Below, piece by piece: positions 1 through 5,760 of a DNA stretch of 5,844 nucleotides. The stretch lies in assembly GCA_028869395.1 (NCBI GenBank), contig JAGWSE010000391.1:1-5844 (forward strand). The letters are read 5' to 3'. The notes under the pieces are model-generated. The model did not search any database. It was not told the origin of the DNA and saw nothing but the letters and a program-made list of their open reading frames with translations. The position numbers were made by a program, and so were the translations under genes. This DNA is from Alphaproteobacteria bacterium (GTDB taxonomy: Bacteria; Pseudomonadota; Alphaproteobacteria; Caulobacterales; Caulobacteraceae). The first letter of the stretch is position 1; every line of letters starts with the position of its first letter.

Positions 1-196
1 CGCGCGCGGCCGGGCCGAAGAAGGTCTCGTTGTTGGCCCAGGCCGCCTCGGCGCGGGCGTCCTCCAGCGTCGTGGGCGCGCCGCCGAGGCGGAGGCTTCC
101 GTCGTCGCCCATCAGGATCGGTTCGACGCGGCCACCGAGCCGAGAGATGGCCGCCTCGAGCCGCCGGAACGAAGGTTCGTAGATCAGAAGCCGCAT
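1..196 (-). CDS. Probable D-2-hydroxyacid dehydrogenase family protein, N-terminal 65 codons (runs off left edge)
   Basis: Only the first 65 codons are in the window; the gene continues past position 1. The protein begins MRLLIYEPSFRRLEAAI and ends, as far as visible, with an AAWANNETFFGPAAR stretch. A short hydrophobic beta strand at the N-terminus, then a helix, then an acidic turn (MGDDGSL), and then a 'which residues are changed today'-like AW.NN..FF segment resembles the N-terminal substrate-binding lobe of D-2-hydroxyacid dehydrogenase-type oxidoreductases seen in Caulobacterales. The NAD-binding Rossmann fold and catalytic Arg/Glu/His would lie outside the window, so the reaction cannot be confirmed. 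The ATG at 196..194 is preferred because a GGGGA ribosome binding site lies 6 bases upstream and the next in-frame ATG is residue 29. The start lies 49 bases after the stop of the redoxin/copper protein gene on the same strand, so the two may be cotranscribed. Being a coding sequence is much surer than the product name. Confidence 0.55.
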   Translation of the reverse strand, partial: MRLLIYEPSFRRLEAAISRLGGRVEPILMGDDGSLRLGGAPTTLEDARAEAAWANNETFFGPAAR

Positions 197-197
197 G

Positions 198-234
198 GTC
201 CGTCCCCGGCGCAGGCTTTACGCCGGAGACGGAC
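198..234 (-). promoter_or_regulatory. Intercistronic 14-bp hairpin that contains the downstream ribosome binding site
   Basis: In the minus-strand transcript, GTCCGTCTCCGGCG (234..221) pairs with CGCCGGGGACGGAC (211..198) around a 9-base loop (220..212). Thirteen pairs are Watson-Crick and one (227 with 205) is a G-U wobble. On the plus strand that same position is a C-A mismatch, so the stem is complete only as minus-strand RNA. The 3' arm carries the GGGGA ribosome binding site (207..203), and the stem ends two bases before the ATG at 196. There is no T-tract, so it is not a classical intrinsic terminator. It could limit translation of the downstream gene, protect or process the transcript, or act as a weak terminator. 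The pairing is seen directly; the role is inferred. Confidence 0.55.
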
Positions 235-245
235 GCACGGCTAGC

Positions 246-2327
246 CTATCGGCCGCCGGTCTGGCCGGCGGAGGCGGTCGTCGCGGCCGCCGTGGTCGCG
301 GGCTTGTGCTCCTCGCGATGGCGGGCGCGCATCATCTTCTGGGCCGCTGCGAGTTCCTGCGGCTCGAGCGCGCCATCATGGTTCGTGTCGATCATGGCGA
401 AGTACTTGAGCAGCATGTCGCCCATCTGGCCGCGGTTGATCAGCTCGGCCTTCTCGAGCTTGCCGTCGAGGTTGTCGTCCAGCATGCCCATCATGTGGCC
501 CCGGGCCAGATCCTGGTCGTACTGCGGCAGCAGGTGGTCGGACGTCTCGTCGAGCCAGCGGAAGCGGATCGCGGTGTAGAACATCTCGTCCCAGGACTGC
601 TCGCCCCAGCGGATCTCCTTCTTGGGGTCTGGGTTGGCTGGGTTTTCCTTGGAGTTGTCGTACGTCCAGTGGGCGATCAGCTTGGAACCGGCCGGGATCC
701 TGATCGGCGTGGCGAAGGTGTAGTCGCGCTGCCAGTTGAAATCGTAGCGCGGCAGAACCAGCAGCTCCTTCATCTTGCCGCCGGGATATTCCACCCACAG
801 GTCGGAGGCGTAGCCCCGGTAGTGGGCGTGCGGGAACGCCGAATAGAGCAGCATATCGTGCGGGATCGCCAGGTAGGCGACCTCGTGGTGCCGCGCGACG
901 TTCGGCGGGATGTCGATGGTGGTGTCGATCACCACCTGGTCGTGCAGCACGTACTTCGGCTTCTGGCCGTCCTTGTAGAAGTAGACGCCGATCCTGGAGT
1001 GATCGACCACCTGCTTGCCGAACGGCGTGTAGTGCGCCTGGATGCCCACCGCGCCCCCGGGCGGCAGGTAGGACCCGGTGTTCGCCGGGTCGACCTCGGA
1101 TTCCGCGCCGACGGCGTAGCCACCGACCGATCCGCCCCACCGCGTTTCATAGGCCGGCTGGCCGGGTGCGGGCACGTCCTTCATGTAGCCGGTCAGGATG
1201 TGGTGCACGCCCTGGCGCGATTCGACCTTCACGGTCGTGGCGCGGATCCAGTGGCCCTTGGTTTCGGGATTGGCCACCCACGGGTGCTGGTAGTCCACGA
1301 CCCCGGTCGCCGGGATCGTGAACGCCGGGACGTCCAGCACCAGGTCTGGCTTGCCCAGCGGCCACTCGGTGGCCACGTGGGGGTGCTCGGCGAGCGGGTC
1401 GGCCCCGTCGCCGCGCGGCGCGCCCTGCTCGACCCAGTGCACGAGGGTCTTGATCTCGTCGGGGCTCATGTTCCCCTTGTCGGAGAAGTGGCCCACGTGC
1501 GGGTCGGCGCCGTAGGGCGGCATCCGGTGGGTCATGACGACCTCTCGGATCATCGGCGAGAAGCCCTTCACGATCGCGTAGCTGGACATGGCGAAGGGAG
1601 CGATCCCGCCCTTCTCGTGGCAGGCGACGCAGTTCTTCTCGAGGATCGGCGCCACGTCCTTCACATAGCTGATCGGCTTGGCCTGGGCACGGGCGGGGAA
1701 GTCGATCAGGCAACCCTTGGCGGGAAGGCTCGCCTGCTCCACCGGCTTGCCGGCCAGCAGCGCGTCGAGGGCGTCGGCGGCCCAGCGGTGCTGAGGCGGC
1801 TTCTGGCCGCCGCCGTAGTCCGACCTGTCGTCGGCCGGGCCGTGGTAGACCACGCGCCAGGTCTTCGGGTCGATGACGATCACCTCGGCCGTGCGTTGCA
1901 CGCCCAGCTCCTCGCCCACCAGCTGGTTGGTATCCAGCAGGATCGGCATGTCGTAGCCGGCGTCCTTGGCCTCGTCGATGATGGCGTCGCGGGTATCCTG
2001 GGCCGCGGAGTTGAGCATGAAGAACTTCACGCCCTTACCGGCGAACTGCTGCTCCAGCTCCTTGTAGACCGGCGCCTGGCTGCGCGAGATCGGGCAGCCG
2101 TCCATCTGGGTGATGAGCACGATCGCCGACTTGTCGGCCATCCGGTAGAGTTCGTGTCCGTTCAGGTTCTGGTCGACCAGCATGAAGTTGCCGACCTTCA
2201 CGGGCTGCGCGGCGGGGCTTTCCGCCGCAGCCGCCCGCGGGCTCGCCTGTCCGACCAGGCCGTCGCTCGACAGACCATAGATCAATGCGGCGCCGCCCAG
2301 CGCCAGCACGGCCATCCGCGCCTTCAT
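246..2327 (-). CDS. Exported multidomain protein: thioredoxin-like, cytochrome c, copper type II monooxygenase-like region, two EF-hands
   Basis: The protein has 693 residues. Residues 1-36 form an export signal with a hydrophobic core (MAVLALGGAALIYGL) and an Ala-rich region. Residues about 42-205 are a thioredoxin/AhpC-TSA-like domain with C78-P-I-S81, which lacks the second active-site Cys. Residues about 218-308 are a class I cytochrome c domain with C233-V-A-C236-H237 binding haem and M269 (HRMPPYG) as likely axial ligand. Residues about 325-595 match the peptidylglycine-hydroxylating/dopamine-beta-monooxygenase fold. By analogy H375, H376 and H432 bind CuH, and H500, H502 (FPHAHYRG) and M582 (WDEMF) bind CuM. 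Two EF-hand loops, D617-E628 and D647-E658, precede an Ala/Thr-rich tail. The likely role is a periplasmic copper monooxygenase fed electrons by its own haem; the substrate is unknown. The start is set by GGGAGGAG 8 bases upstream. The DUF885 peptidase gene lies 124 bases upstream on the same strand. Confidence 0.9.
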   Translation of the reverse strand: MKARMAVLALGGAALIYGLSSDGLVGQASPRAAAAESPAAQPVKVGNFMLVDQNLNGHELYRMADKSAIVLITQMDGCPISRSQAPVYKELEQQFAGKGVKFFMLNSAAQDTRDAIIDEAKDAGYDMPILLDTNQLVGEELGVQRTAEVIVIDPKTWRVVYHGPADDRSDYGGGQKPPQHRWAADALDALLAGKPVEQASLPAKGCLIDFPARAQAKPISYVKDVAPILEKNCVACHEKGGIAPFAMSSYAIVKGFSPMIREVVMTHRMPPYGADPHVGHFSDKGNMSPDEIKTLVHWVEQGAPRGDGADPLAEHPHVATEWPLGKPDLVLDVPAFTIPATGVVDYQHPWVANPETKGHWIRATTVKVESRQGVHHILTGYMKDVPAPGQPAYETRWGGSVGGYAVGAESEVDPANTGSYLPPGGAVGIQAHYTPFGKQVVDHSRIGVYFYKDGQKPKYVLHDQVVIDTTIDIPPNVARHHEVAYLAIPHDMLLYSAFPHAHYRGYASDLWVEYPGGKMKELLVLPRYDFNWQRDYTFATPIRIPAGSKLIAHWTYDNSKENPANPDPKKEIRWGEQSWDEMFYTAIRFRWLDETSDHLLPQYDQDLARGHMMGMLDDNLDGKLEKAELINRGQMGDMLLKYFAMIDTNHDGALEPQELAAAQKMMRARHREEHKPATTAAATTASAGQTGGR

Positions 2328-2335
2328 CTCGAAAT

Positions 2336-2343
2336 CTCCTCCC
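2336..2343 (-). promoter_or_regulatory. Ribosome binding site of the redoxin/cytochrome/copper protein
   Basis: The minus strand reads GGGAGGAG followed by 8 bases and the ATG at 2327. This near-perfect anti-Shine-Dalgarno match fixes the start at 2327 and argues against the in-frame ATG four codons later (2315). A small GC palindrome (GGCCCGGGGCC, 2354..2344) lies directly upstream of it. Confidence 0.75.
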
Positions 2344-2376
2344 GGCCCCGGGCCTGTTCCCGCCCGCGCAAGCCCT

Positions 2377-2396
2377 ACGCCACGATCCGGTGGCGT
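2377..2396 (-). other. Small hairpin in the 2328-2451 intergenic spacer
   Basis: On the minus strand ACGCCAC (2396..2390) pairs perfectly with GTGGCGT (2383..2377) around a 6-base loop, CGGATC. It lies 56 bases after the peptidase stop codon and 50 bases before the redoxin/copper protein start. There is no following T-run. It could be a weak terminator of the peptidase transcript or a structure in the leader of the next gene. A 7-bp stem in GC-rich DNA can occur by chance. Confidence 0.3.
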
Positions 2397-2411
2397 TCAG
2401 GGCCGCTTATC

Positions 2412-2440
2412 AACATACCGCTGTTTCACGAATATTTCGA
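2412..2440 (-). promoter_or_regulatory. Weak candidate promoter for the redoxin/cytochrome/copper protein gene
   Basis: The stretch around 2405-2440 is clearly richer in A and T than the rest of the window. On the minus strand it contains TCGAAA (2440..2435), 17 bases, then TATGTT (2417..2412), each matching the sigma-70 -35 and -10 consensus at four of six positions. Transcription would start near 2405 and leave a leader of about 78 bases. The local AT-richness between two same-strand genes is the stronger argument; the hexamers alone are weak. The gene could instead be read through from the peptidase gene. Confidence 0.22.
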
Positions 2441-2451
2441 TGACGCCGGTG

Positions 2452-4200
2452 TCACGATCGCGCCTTTTCCGCCGCGATCCAGGCGTCGATGCGCTTCTCC
2501 AGCAGGTCGAGCGGCAGGGGGCCAGCCAGCAGCACGGCGTCGTGGAAGCGGCGGATGTCGAACCTGGGCCCAAGCTCCGCCTCCGCCTTCTTGCGCAGCT
2601 CGACGATCTTCAGCTCGCCGATCTTGTAGGCGAGCGCCTGGCCCGGCCAGCTGACGTAGCGGGCCAGTTCGACCTTGATGTTCAGCGGCGAGAGGGCGGT
2701 GTTGTCGGTGAAGCACTCGCGCGCCTGATCAAGGCTCCAGCCCATCCAGTGGATGCCGGTGTCGGCGACCAAACGGCAGGCGCGCCACATGTCGTAGGAC
2801 AGCCGGCCGAAGCGCTCGTACGGCGTGCGATAGATGCCCATCTCCTCGCCGAGCCGCTCCGAATACAGGCCCCAGCCTTCGGTGAAGGCGGTCGCGTCGG
2901 CATGACGGCGGAAGGCGGGCACGCCGTGCAGCTCCTGGGCAAGCGCGATCTGGATATGGTGGCCGGGGACGCCTTCGTGCAGCGTCAGGGCCGGCAGTTC
3001 GTACAGCGGTCGCTGGTCCAGATGACTGGTGTTGACCATGTAGCCGCCGGCGATGCCGAGCTTGGGCGAGCCCTCGAAATATCGCCCGGTGGTGTAGGTG
3101 TCCTCGATCTCCCGCGGCACCGGCCGCACGGCCAGCGGCAGGCGCGGCAGGGTGCCGAAGTAGCGCGGCAGCTTGTCCTCAATGCGCGAGACGATCAGCG
3201 CCGCCTTCTCCAGCAGGTCCTCGCGCGAGGTCGCGTAGAAGCGCGGGTCCTTGCGCAACATGGCGATGAAGGCCGGCAGGTCGCCCTTGAAGCCGGTCTC
3301 GCGCATGACCGCTTCCATCTCCGCGCGGATGCGTTTCACCTCGGCCACCCCGATCGCATGGATCTGGTCGGGGGTCAGGTCGGTGGTGGTGTGCTCGGCG
3401 ACCAGCCAGCGATAGTAGGCTTCGCCGTTGGGCAGGCTGCGGGCCGCAAGCTGGGGCCGGGCCGCCGGCAGATACTCGGTCTCGAGGAACGTCAGGAACG
3501 CCGCCTGCGCCGGGCGGATCCTGTCGCGGATGATGGCGACGCCTTCCGCCCGCAGCGCGGCGCGCCGGGCGGCGGGCATCGACGTCGGCAGGGTGTCGAA
3601 CGGCTTCAGCAGCGGATCGCTGTCGACCGGGCGGGCGACCTCCGCCTTGGCCCGGGCGATCACCGCCTCGACAGTCATCCGGGGTTGGGTGAACCGGTCT
3701 TGGACGCCGCGGCGGGCGTTGTCGATGTTCTGCGCGAAATAAGTCGGCAAGGCCCGCATCCGCGAGAGCCAGGCCTGCGCGTCGGCCTCGTTGTTGAGGT
3801 CAGTCGTGTCGGCGAAATAATCGAGCTCCTCGTCGAAGCCCGAGTCGGAATTGAACGGCATCCGGGCTTCGTCGAAGCCCAGGCTCTTCAGGCGGTTGTC
3901 GAGGGTCCAGGCCAGGAACTCGCGGTTCAGTTCGGCCTTGTCGGAAAGCCCCTTCGCATCGATGGCGTTCAGCCGGGCCTGGAAGGCTTCCAGCATCCGC
4001 TTGCGGGTCGCGTCCGCCGCGGGCGAGACGTCCGGCAGGCGCTCGAGGGCGGCCTGATCGCCTTCGCGTCCGGCGGCGAACGGGTCGTCGGCCAGCCACC
4101 AGTGGTCATAGTCGGCCACGACCTTGTTGAGCGCGGCGTCATCGGCCAGCGCAGGCCGCGCGAACATCAGCAGAGCCAGGACAAGCAGCAGTCGACGCAT
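2452..4200 (-). CDS. Exported DUF885 family metallopeptidase-like protein
   Basis: The protein has 582 residues, a normal length for the DUF885 family. A classical signal peptide opens it: MRR, hydrophobic LLLVLALLMF, then ARPALA with probable cleavage before DDA (after residue 19). No lipobox Cys is present, so the product is probably soluble in the periplasm. The family signature is H408-E409-G-V-P-G-H414-H415-I-Q, followed by E441 in EGWGLYSERLG. By analogy with gluzincin peptidases, the histidines and E441 would bind zinc and E409 would be the catalytic base, although the histidine spacing differs from a textbook HExxH. The substrate is unknown, probably peptides or proteins outside the cytoplasm. 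The ATG at 4200 is chosen because GGGGGA lies 5 bases upstream and the signal peptide starts there. An ATG two codons earlier (4206) lacks a well-spaced site. The gene is divergent from the permease and precedes the redoxin/copper gene on the same strand. Confidence 0.9.
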   Translation of the reverse strand: MRRLLLVLALLMFARPALADDAALNKVVADYDHWWLADDPFAAGREGDQAALERLPDVSPAADATRKRMLEAFQARLNAIDAKGLSDKAELNREFLAWTLDNRLKSLGFDEARMPFNSDSGFDEELDYFADTTDLNNEADAQAWLSRMRALPTYFAQNIDNARRGVQDRFTQPRMTVEAVIARAKAEVARPVDSDPLLKPFDTLPTSMPAARRAALRAEGVAIIRDRIRPAQAAFLTFLETEYLPAARPQLAARSLPNGEAYYRWLVAEHTTTDLTPDQIHAIGVAEVKRIRAEMEAVMRETGFKGDLPAFIAMLRKDPRFYATSREDLLEKAALIVSRIEDKLPRYFGTLPRLPLAVRPVPREIEDTYTTGRYFEGSPKLGIAGGYMVNTSHLDQRPLYELPALTLHEGVPGHHIQIALAQELHGVPAFRRHADATAFTEGWGLYSERLGEEMGIYRTPYERFGRLSYDMWRACRLVADTGIHWMGWSLDQARECFTDNTALSPLNIKVELARYVSWPGQALAYKIGELKIVELRKKAEAELGPRFDIRRFHDAVLLAGPLPLDLLEKRIDAWIAAEKARS

Positions 4201-4205
4201 GGACA

Positions 4206-4211
4206 TCCCCC
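4206..4211 (-). promoter_or_regulatory. Ribosome binding site deciding the DUF885 peptidase start
   Basis: The minus strand reads GGGGGA, then TGTCC, then the ATG at 4200. The last base of this site is also the A of the upstream in-frame ATG at 4206, for which the G-run would be directly adjacent and too close. This favours 4200 as the start. Confidence 0.5.
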
Positions 4212-4316
4212 GAACCAAGGAGAGCCAAGCTGGCGCAACGCGCGCCCGGGAACAACACTTGTCCGGGGCTTCCCATGCCCTCATGCTTGCGCTTCAAGGG
4301 GCGGGCGTTCCAGCCC

Positions 4317-4323
4317 GGGGGAA
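4317..4323 (+). promoter_or_regulatory. Ribosome binding site deciding the permease start
   Basis: GGGGGAA is followed by 8 bases and the ATG at 4332. It sits inside the possible N-terminal extension that would begin at an ATG at 4275, so it supports 4332 as the true start. Confidence 0.6.
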
Positions 4324-4331
4324 TTCCGCAC

Positions 4332-5738
4332 ATGAGCTTTGTCACGCGCCGCAAGCCGGTGGCTGTCGCCGCGCCCGCCGCGGGCGCCCATCGCCTGAAG
4401 CCGACGCTGTCGTGGCCGCACCTCGTCGCCTTGGGGGTCGGCGCGATCGTAGGGACGGGAATCTACACCCTGACCGGCGTCGCGGCGGGGCTCGCCGGAC
4501 CGGCGGTGATGTTCTCCTTCGCCATGGCGGGCGTGGTCTGCGCCTGCGCGGCGCTCTGCTACGCAGAGATGGCGAGCCTGACGCCCCAGGCGGGCAGCGC
4601 GTACACCTATTCGTACGTCAGCCTCGGCGAACTGGTGGCCTGGATCATCGGCTGGAGCCTGATCCTCGAATACACCCTGGTCTGCAGCGCGGTCTCGGTC
4701 GGCTGGGCGGGCTATGCCGCGGGGCTGATGGAACAGGCGCACTGGGGCGTGCCCAAGGCTTTGCTGGCCGGTCCCGACGCCGGCGGCATGGTCAACCTGC
4801 CGGCGGTGTTCATCGCGCTGGTGGTCACCGGCGTCCTGCTAACCGGCACGCGCGAGAGCGCGACCGTCAACTTCGTCCTGGTGATCGTGAAGCTCGTCGC
4901 GCTGGCCGCCTTCGTGGCGTTCACCCTGCCCAGCTTCGATGCGCGCCACTTCCATCCCTTCGCGCCGTTCGGCTGGGGCGCGCACGAGATCGACGGCAAG
5001 AAGTACGGGGTGATGGGCGCCGCGGCGATCATCTTCTTCGCCTTCTATGGCTTCGACGCGATCTCGACGGCGGCCGAGGAGGCCAAGAACCCGAAGCGCG
5101 ACCTGACCATCGGCATCGTCGGCTCCATGGCGCTGTGCACCCTGATCTACATGGTGGTTGCGGCCTGCGCGCTGGGCGCCCAGCCGTTTCAGGTGTTCTC
5201 GAAGACCGCCGAGCCGCTGGCCTTCATCCTGCGGCAGGTCGGCCGGCCGGGCGCGGCCTCGGTCATCGCCGGCGCCGCCGTCGTGGCGCTGCCGACCGTC
5301 ATCATGGTCTTCATGTTCGGCCAGAGCCGGGTGTTCTTCGCCATGGCGCGCGACGGGCTGCTGCCGCGTGGGCTCGCCGGGATCGACCGCCGCGGGGTGC
5401 CGGTCGCCGTGACCCTGCTGACGGGCGTGATCGCCGCGGTGATCGCGGGCGCTCTGCCGCTGTCGGACATCGCCTCGCTCGCCAACGCCGGCACGCTGGC
5501 CGCCTTCGTCGCCACGGCCTGCGCCGTCATGGTCCTGCGGCGCCGCAGCCCGGAGCTCGCCCGCCCGTTCGTGACGCCGTTCGTCTGGGTGATCGCCCCG
5601 GCGGCGGTGCTCGGGTGCCTTTATCTGTTCACCAGCCTGCAGGCGAGGACGATCGAGTTCTTCCTGGCCTGGAACGCGATCGGGATCGTCGTCTACCTGG
5701 TCTACGCGAGGCGGAAGAGCCTGCTGGCGAGCGCGTGA
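4332..5738 (+). CDS. APC-superfamily amino-acid permease, cationic amino-acid transporter type
   Basis: The product has 468 residues and is an inner-membrane secondary transporter. After a basic cytoplasmic N-terminus with the RLKPTLSW motif (residues 21-28), twelve hydrophobic segments can be read, at roughly 31-50, 57-77, 100-130, 155-171, 178-198, 228-248 and 260-281, with five more to the C-terminus. Segment 1 carries the glycine-rich substrate-binding motif G35-V-G-A-I-V-G-T-G-I-Y45 typical of APC transporters. The FYGFDAISTAAEEAKNPKRDL block (about 238-258) is characteristic of the cationic amino-acid transporter branch, as is the later RSPELARPFVTPFV loop. Length and segment number fit a full bacterial family member. 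The substrate cannot be read from sequence; arginine, lysine or neutral amino acids are possible, taken up with protons or exchanged. The gene diverges from the peptidase, so import of amino acids released by that enzyme is conceivable but unproven. It ends in a palindrome shared with the convergent neighbour. Confidence 0.92.
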   Translation: MSFVTRRKPVAVAAPAAGAHRLKPTLSWPHLVALGVGAIVGTGIYTLTGVAAGLAGPAVMFSFAMAGVVCACAALCYAEMASLTPQAGSAYTYSYVSLGELVAWIIGWSLILEYTLVCSAVSVGWAGYAAGLMEQAHWGVPKALLAGPDAGGMVNLPAVFIALVVTGVLLTGTRESATVNFVLVIVKLVALAAFVAFTLPSFDARHFHPFAPFGWGAHEIDGKKYGVMGAAAIIFFAFYGFDAISTAAEEAKNPKRDLTIGIVGSMALCTLIYMVVAACALGAQPFQVFSKTAEPLAFILRQVGRPGAASVIAGAAVVALPTVIMVFMFGQSRVFFAMARDGLLPRGLAGIDRRGVPVAVTLLTGVIAAVIAGALPLSDIASLANAGTLAAFVATACAVMVLRRRSPELARPFVTPFVWVIAPAAVLGCLYLFTSLQARTIEFFLAWNAIGIVVYLVYARRKSLLASA

Positions 5739-5740
5739 CG

Positions 5741-5759
5741 CGGCCTCGGGCCGAGGCCG
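5741..5759. terminator. Palindromic, probably bidirectional terminator between convergent genes
   Basis: CGGCCTCGG (5741-5749) is the exact reverse complement of CCGAGGCCG (5751-5759). A realistic hairpin has 8 pairs and a 3-base loop. It fills nearly all of the 22 bases between the permease stop (5736-5738) and the stop of the minus-strand gene (5763-5761). Its symmetry lets it fold in both transcripts. No T-run follows on either side, so termination would rely on the GC stem alone or on Rho. Confidence 0.6.
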
Positions 5760-5760
5760 T

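Larger units (their letters stand above)
4201..4331. other. Divergent intergenic region between the peptidase and permease genes
   Basis: This 131-base spacer must hold the promoters of both the leftward peptidase gene and the rightward permease gene, because they diverge here. I found no convincing -35/-10 pair on either strand. The best plus-strand -35-like hexamer is TTGTCC at 4259-4264, but the sequence 17 bases later (CATGCT) is a poor -10. A short GC stem, GGCGC/GCGCC (4232-4236 with 4242-4246), is not distinctive. Confidence 0.4.

Noticed and set aside
264..310. Repetitive GCC/GGC-rich sequence resembling a short tandem repeat.
   Set aside because: It encodes the Ala/Thr-rich low-complexity tail of the 693-residue protein and shows no regular repeat unit.
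195..2654. An open frame of 819 codons on the plus strand, opposite the redoxin/copper gene.
   Set aside because: Its codons are exact reverse complements of the codons of the minus-strand gene, so it stays open simply because the real gene avoids TTA, CTA and TCA. The predicted protein is a His/Val/Arg/Leu-rich string with no domain, and the minus strand shows a signal peptide and clear motifs.
4232..4246. GGCGC/GCGCC inverted repeat in the divergent spacer as a possible operator.
   Set aside because: Five-base GC arms are expected by chance in DNA this rich in G and C, and nothing else marks it as a binding site.
4201..4284. A 28-residue N-terminal extension of the DUF885 protein.
   Set aside because: It would bury the signal peptide, which begins properly at MRRLLLV, and a ribosome binding site precedes the ATG at 4200.
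4275..4331. A 19-residue N-terminal extension of the permease from an ATG at 4275.
   Set aside because: GGGGGAA at 4317-4323 is well placed for the ATG at 4332, and the extension (MPSCLRFKGRAFQPGGIPH) is not typical of the family.
2440..4335. An open frame of 631 codons on the plus strand, opposite the DUF885 gene.
   Set aside because: It is also codon-aligned with the real minus-strand gene and explained by the same rare-codon avoidance. It shows no recognisable motif, and the minus strand encodes a family-length DUF885 protein.
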